Shown here in pieces: positions 9,203 to 9,571 of a stretch of DNA of 9,571 bases; positions within the stretch are counted from its first letter, which is position 1; each line of letters opens with the position of its first letter. Source of the stretch: Candidatus Aminicenantota bacterium (lineage in GTDB: Bacteria; Acidobacteriota; Aminicenantia; Aminicenantales; JAFGAV01). The notes under the pieces were generated by a model. The model was given only the letters and a program-made list of their open reading frames with translations. It was not told the origin of the DNA and searched no databases. The stretch covers positions 1 to 9,571 of the forward strand of contig VGJG01000040.1 of assembly GCA_016867615.1 (NCBI GenBank). Direction: 5' to 3'. The position numbers and the translations under genes were made by a program.

Positions 9203-9283
9203 CAGAACGCCGTTCAAGCCTCGGACGCGGGAAGCGGCCCCCTCCCTGCGCGGTTCTCCCCTGCAATCGCAAGAGCGCAAAAT

Positions 9284-9571
9284 CTAGAAGACGATCCGAA
9301 AAGCCGTTCCGCCCATCCTGTCGACGTCCAGACGGCCGTCCAGCTGCCGGACGAGTTCCTTGACGATCTGCAGACCGAGGTGTTCCGGTTTCTCCAGGTC
9401 GACTTCCCGCGGAAGCCCCACTCCGTTGTCGGAAACCGTCAGGGAAAATCGCCCCTTTCCCTCCTCGGCCATGACGATGCGGACGCGTCCCTCCCTTTTT
9501 GAGGGAAAGGCGTATTTCAGGGCGTTGGTCACCAGCTCGTTGATGATCAGGCCGCAGGGAATGGCCCGGTT
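9284..9571 (-). CDS. Sensor histidine kinase, C-terminal ATPase end (HisKA_2/HWE-like), 5' part outside window
   Basis: The last 95 residues of a protein that begins beyond the right edge; the stop is TAG at 9284-9286. They form the end of an HATPase_c (GHKL) domain: N box CGLIINELVTNALKYAFP with the ATP/Mg-binding Asn residues, G1 box VSDNGVGLP, G2-like LGLQIVKELVRQLDG and the terminal strand GGTAFRIVF. The combination IPCGLIINELVTNALKYAFP followed by LGLQIV is typical of the HisKA_2/HWE kinase group, in contrast to classical HisKA kinases. Such proteins usually carry PAS/GAF sensing domains N-terminally and phosphorylate a response regulator; neither is visible. It lies 131 nt upstream of gcvT on the same strand, and no clear terminator separates them, so some read-through into the gcv operon is possible. 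A role in glycine control is not shown. Confidence 0.85.
   Translation of the reverse strand, partial: NRAIPCGLIINELVTNALKYAFPSKREGRVRIVMAEEGKGRFSLTVSDNGVGLPREVDLEKPEHLGLQIVKELVRQLDGRLDVDRMGGTAFRIVF

Noticed and set aside
9205..9283. Possible hairpin terminator after the kinase (GGGA/TCCC with CGC/GCG arms)
   Set aside because: The stem is interrupted and no T-run follows, so it does not meet the pattern of an intrinsic terminator.

Overview
This is an ordinary but tightly organised stretch of bacterial chromosome devoted almost entirely to glycine. The DNA is GC-rich, densely coding, and uses strong Shine-Dalgarno (SD) sequences. A signal-peptide-bearing beta-barrel-type protein ending in Phe suggests a Gram-negative (diderm) cell. 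A two-subunit glycine decarboxylase (gcvPA + gcvPB), a two-subunit alpha/beta glycyl-tRNA synthetase and a HisKA_2/HWE-type sensor kinase are together compatible with lineages such as Acidobacteriota/Aminicenantota or deltaproteobacteria-like groups. That placement is a guess; nothing in the window fixes the taxon.

Layout: (1) 1-909, plus strand: the 3' three quarters of kbl (glycine C-acetyltransferase), cut by the window edge. (2) 910-1000: a short convergent gap. (3) 1001-1747, minus strand: a small secreted, probably outer-membrane beta-barrel protein of unknown function. (4) 1748-1867: a 120-nt spacer holding a perfect palindrome and a 14-codon micro-ORF with an excellent SD. (5) 1868-9152, minus strand: one continuous operon read gcvT, gcvH, gcvPA, gcvPB, glyQ, glyS. 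After the 47-nt gcvT-gcvH gap, all four remaining junctions are 4-nt start/stop overlaps (three ATGA, one GTGA). (6) 9153-9283: the operon's upstream region with a consensus -10 element very close to gcvT. (7) 9284-9571, minus strand: the C-terminal ATPase end of a sensor histidine kinase, cut by the window edge.

How the genes fit together: GcvT, GcvH and the GcvPA/GcvPB pair form the glycine cleavage system, which turns glycine plus tetrahydrofolate into CO2, NH3 and methylene-tetrahydrofolate. The fourth component, lipoamide dehydrogenase, and the lipoylation enzymes are not in the window. GlyQ and GlyS together charge tRNA-Gly. Kbl, on the opposite strand, interconverts 2-amino-3-oxobutyrate + CoA with glycine + acetyl-CoA, usually as the second step of threonine degradation. 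The window therefore joins three fates or sources of glycine, with cleavage and tRNA charging apparently on one transcript. I saw no mobile element, CRISPR array, tRNA, rRNA or defence-type system. The most notable features are the gcv-glyQS fusion operon and its junction architecture.
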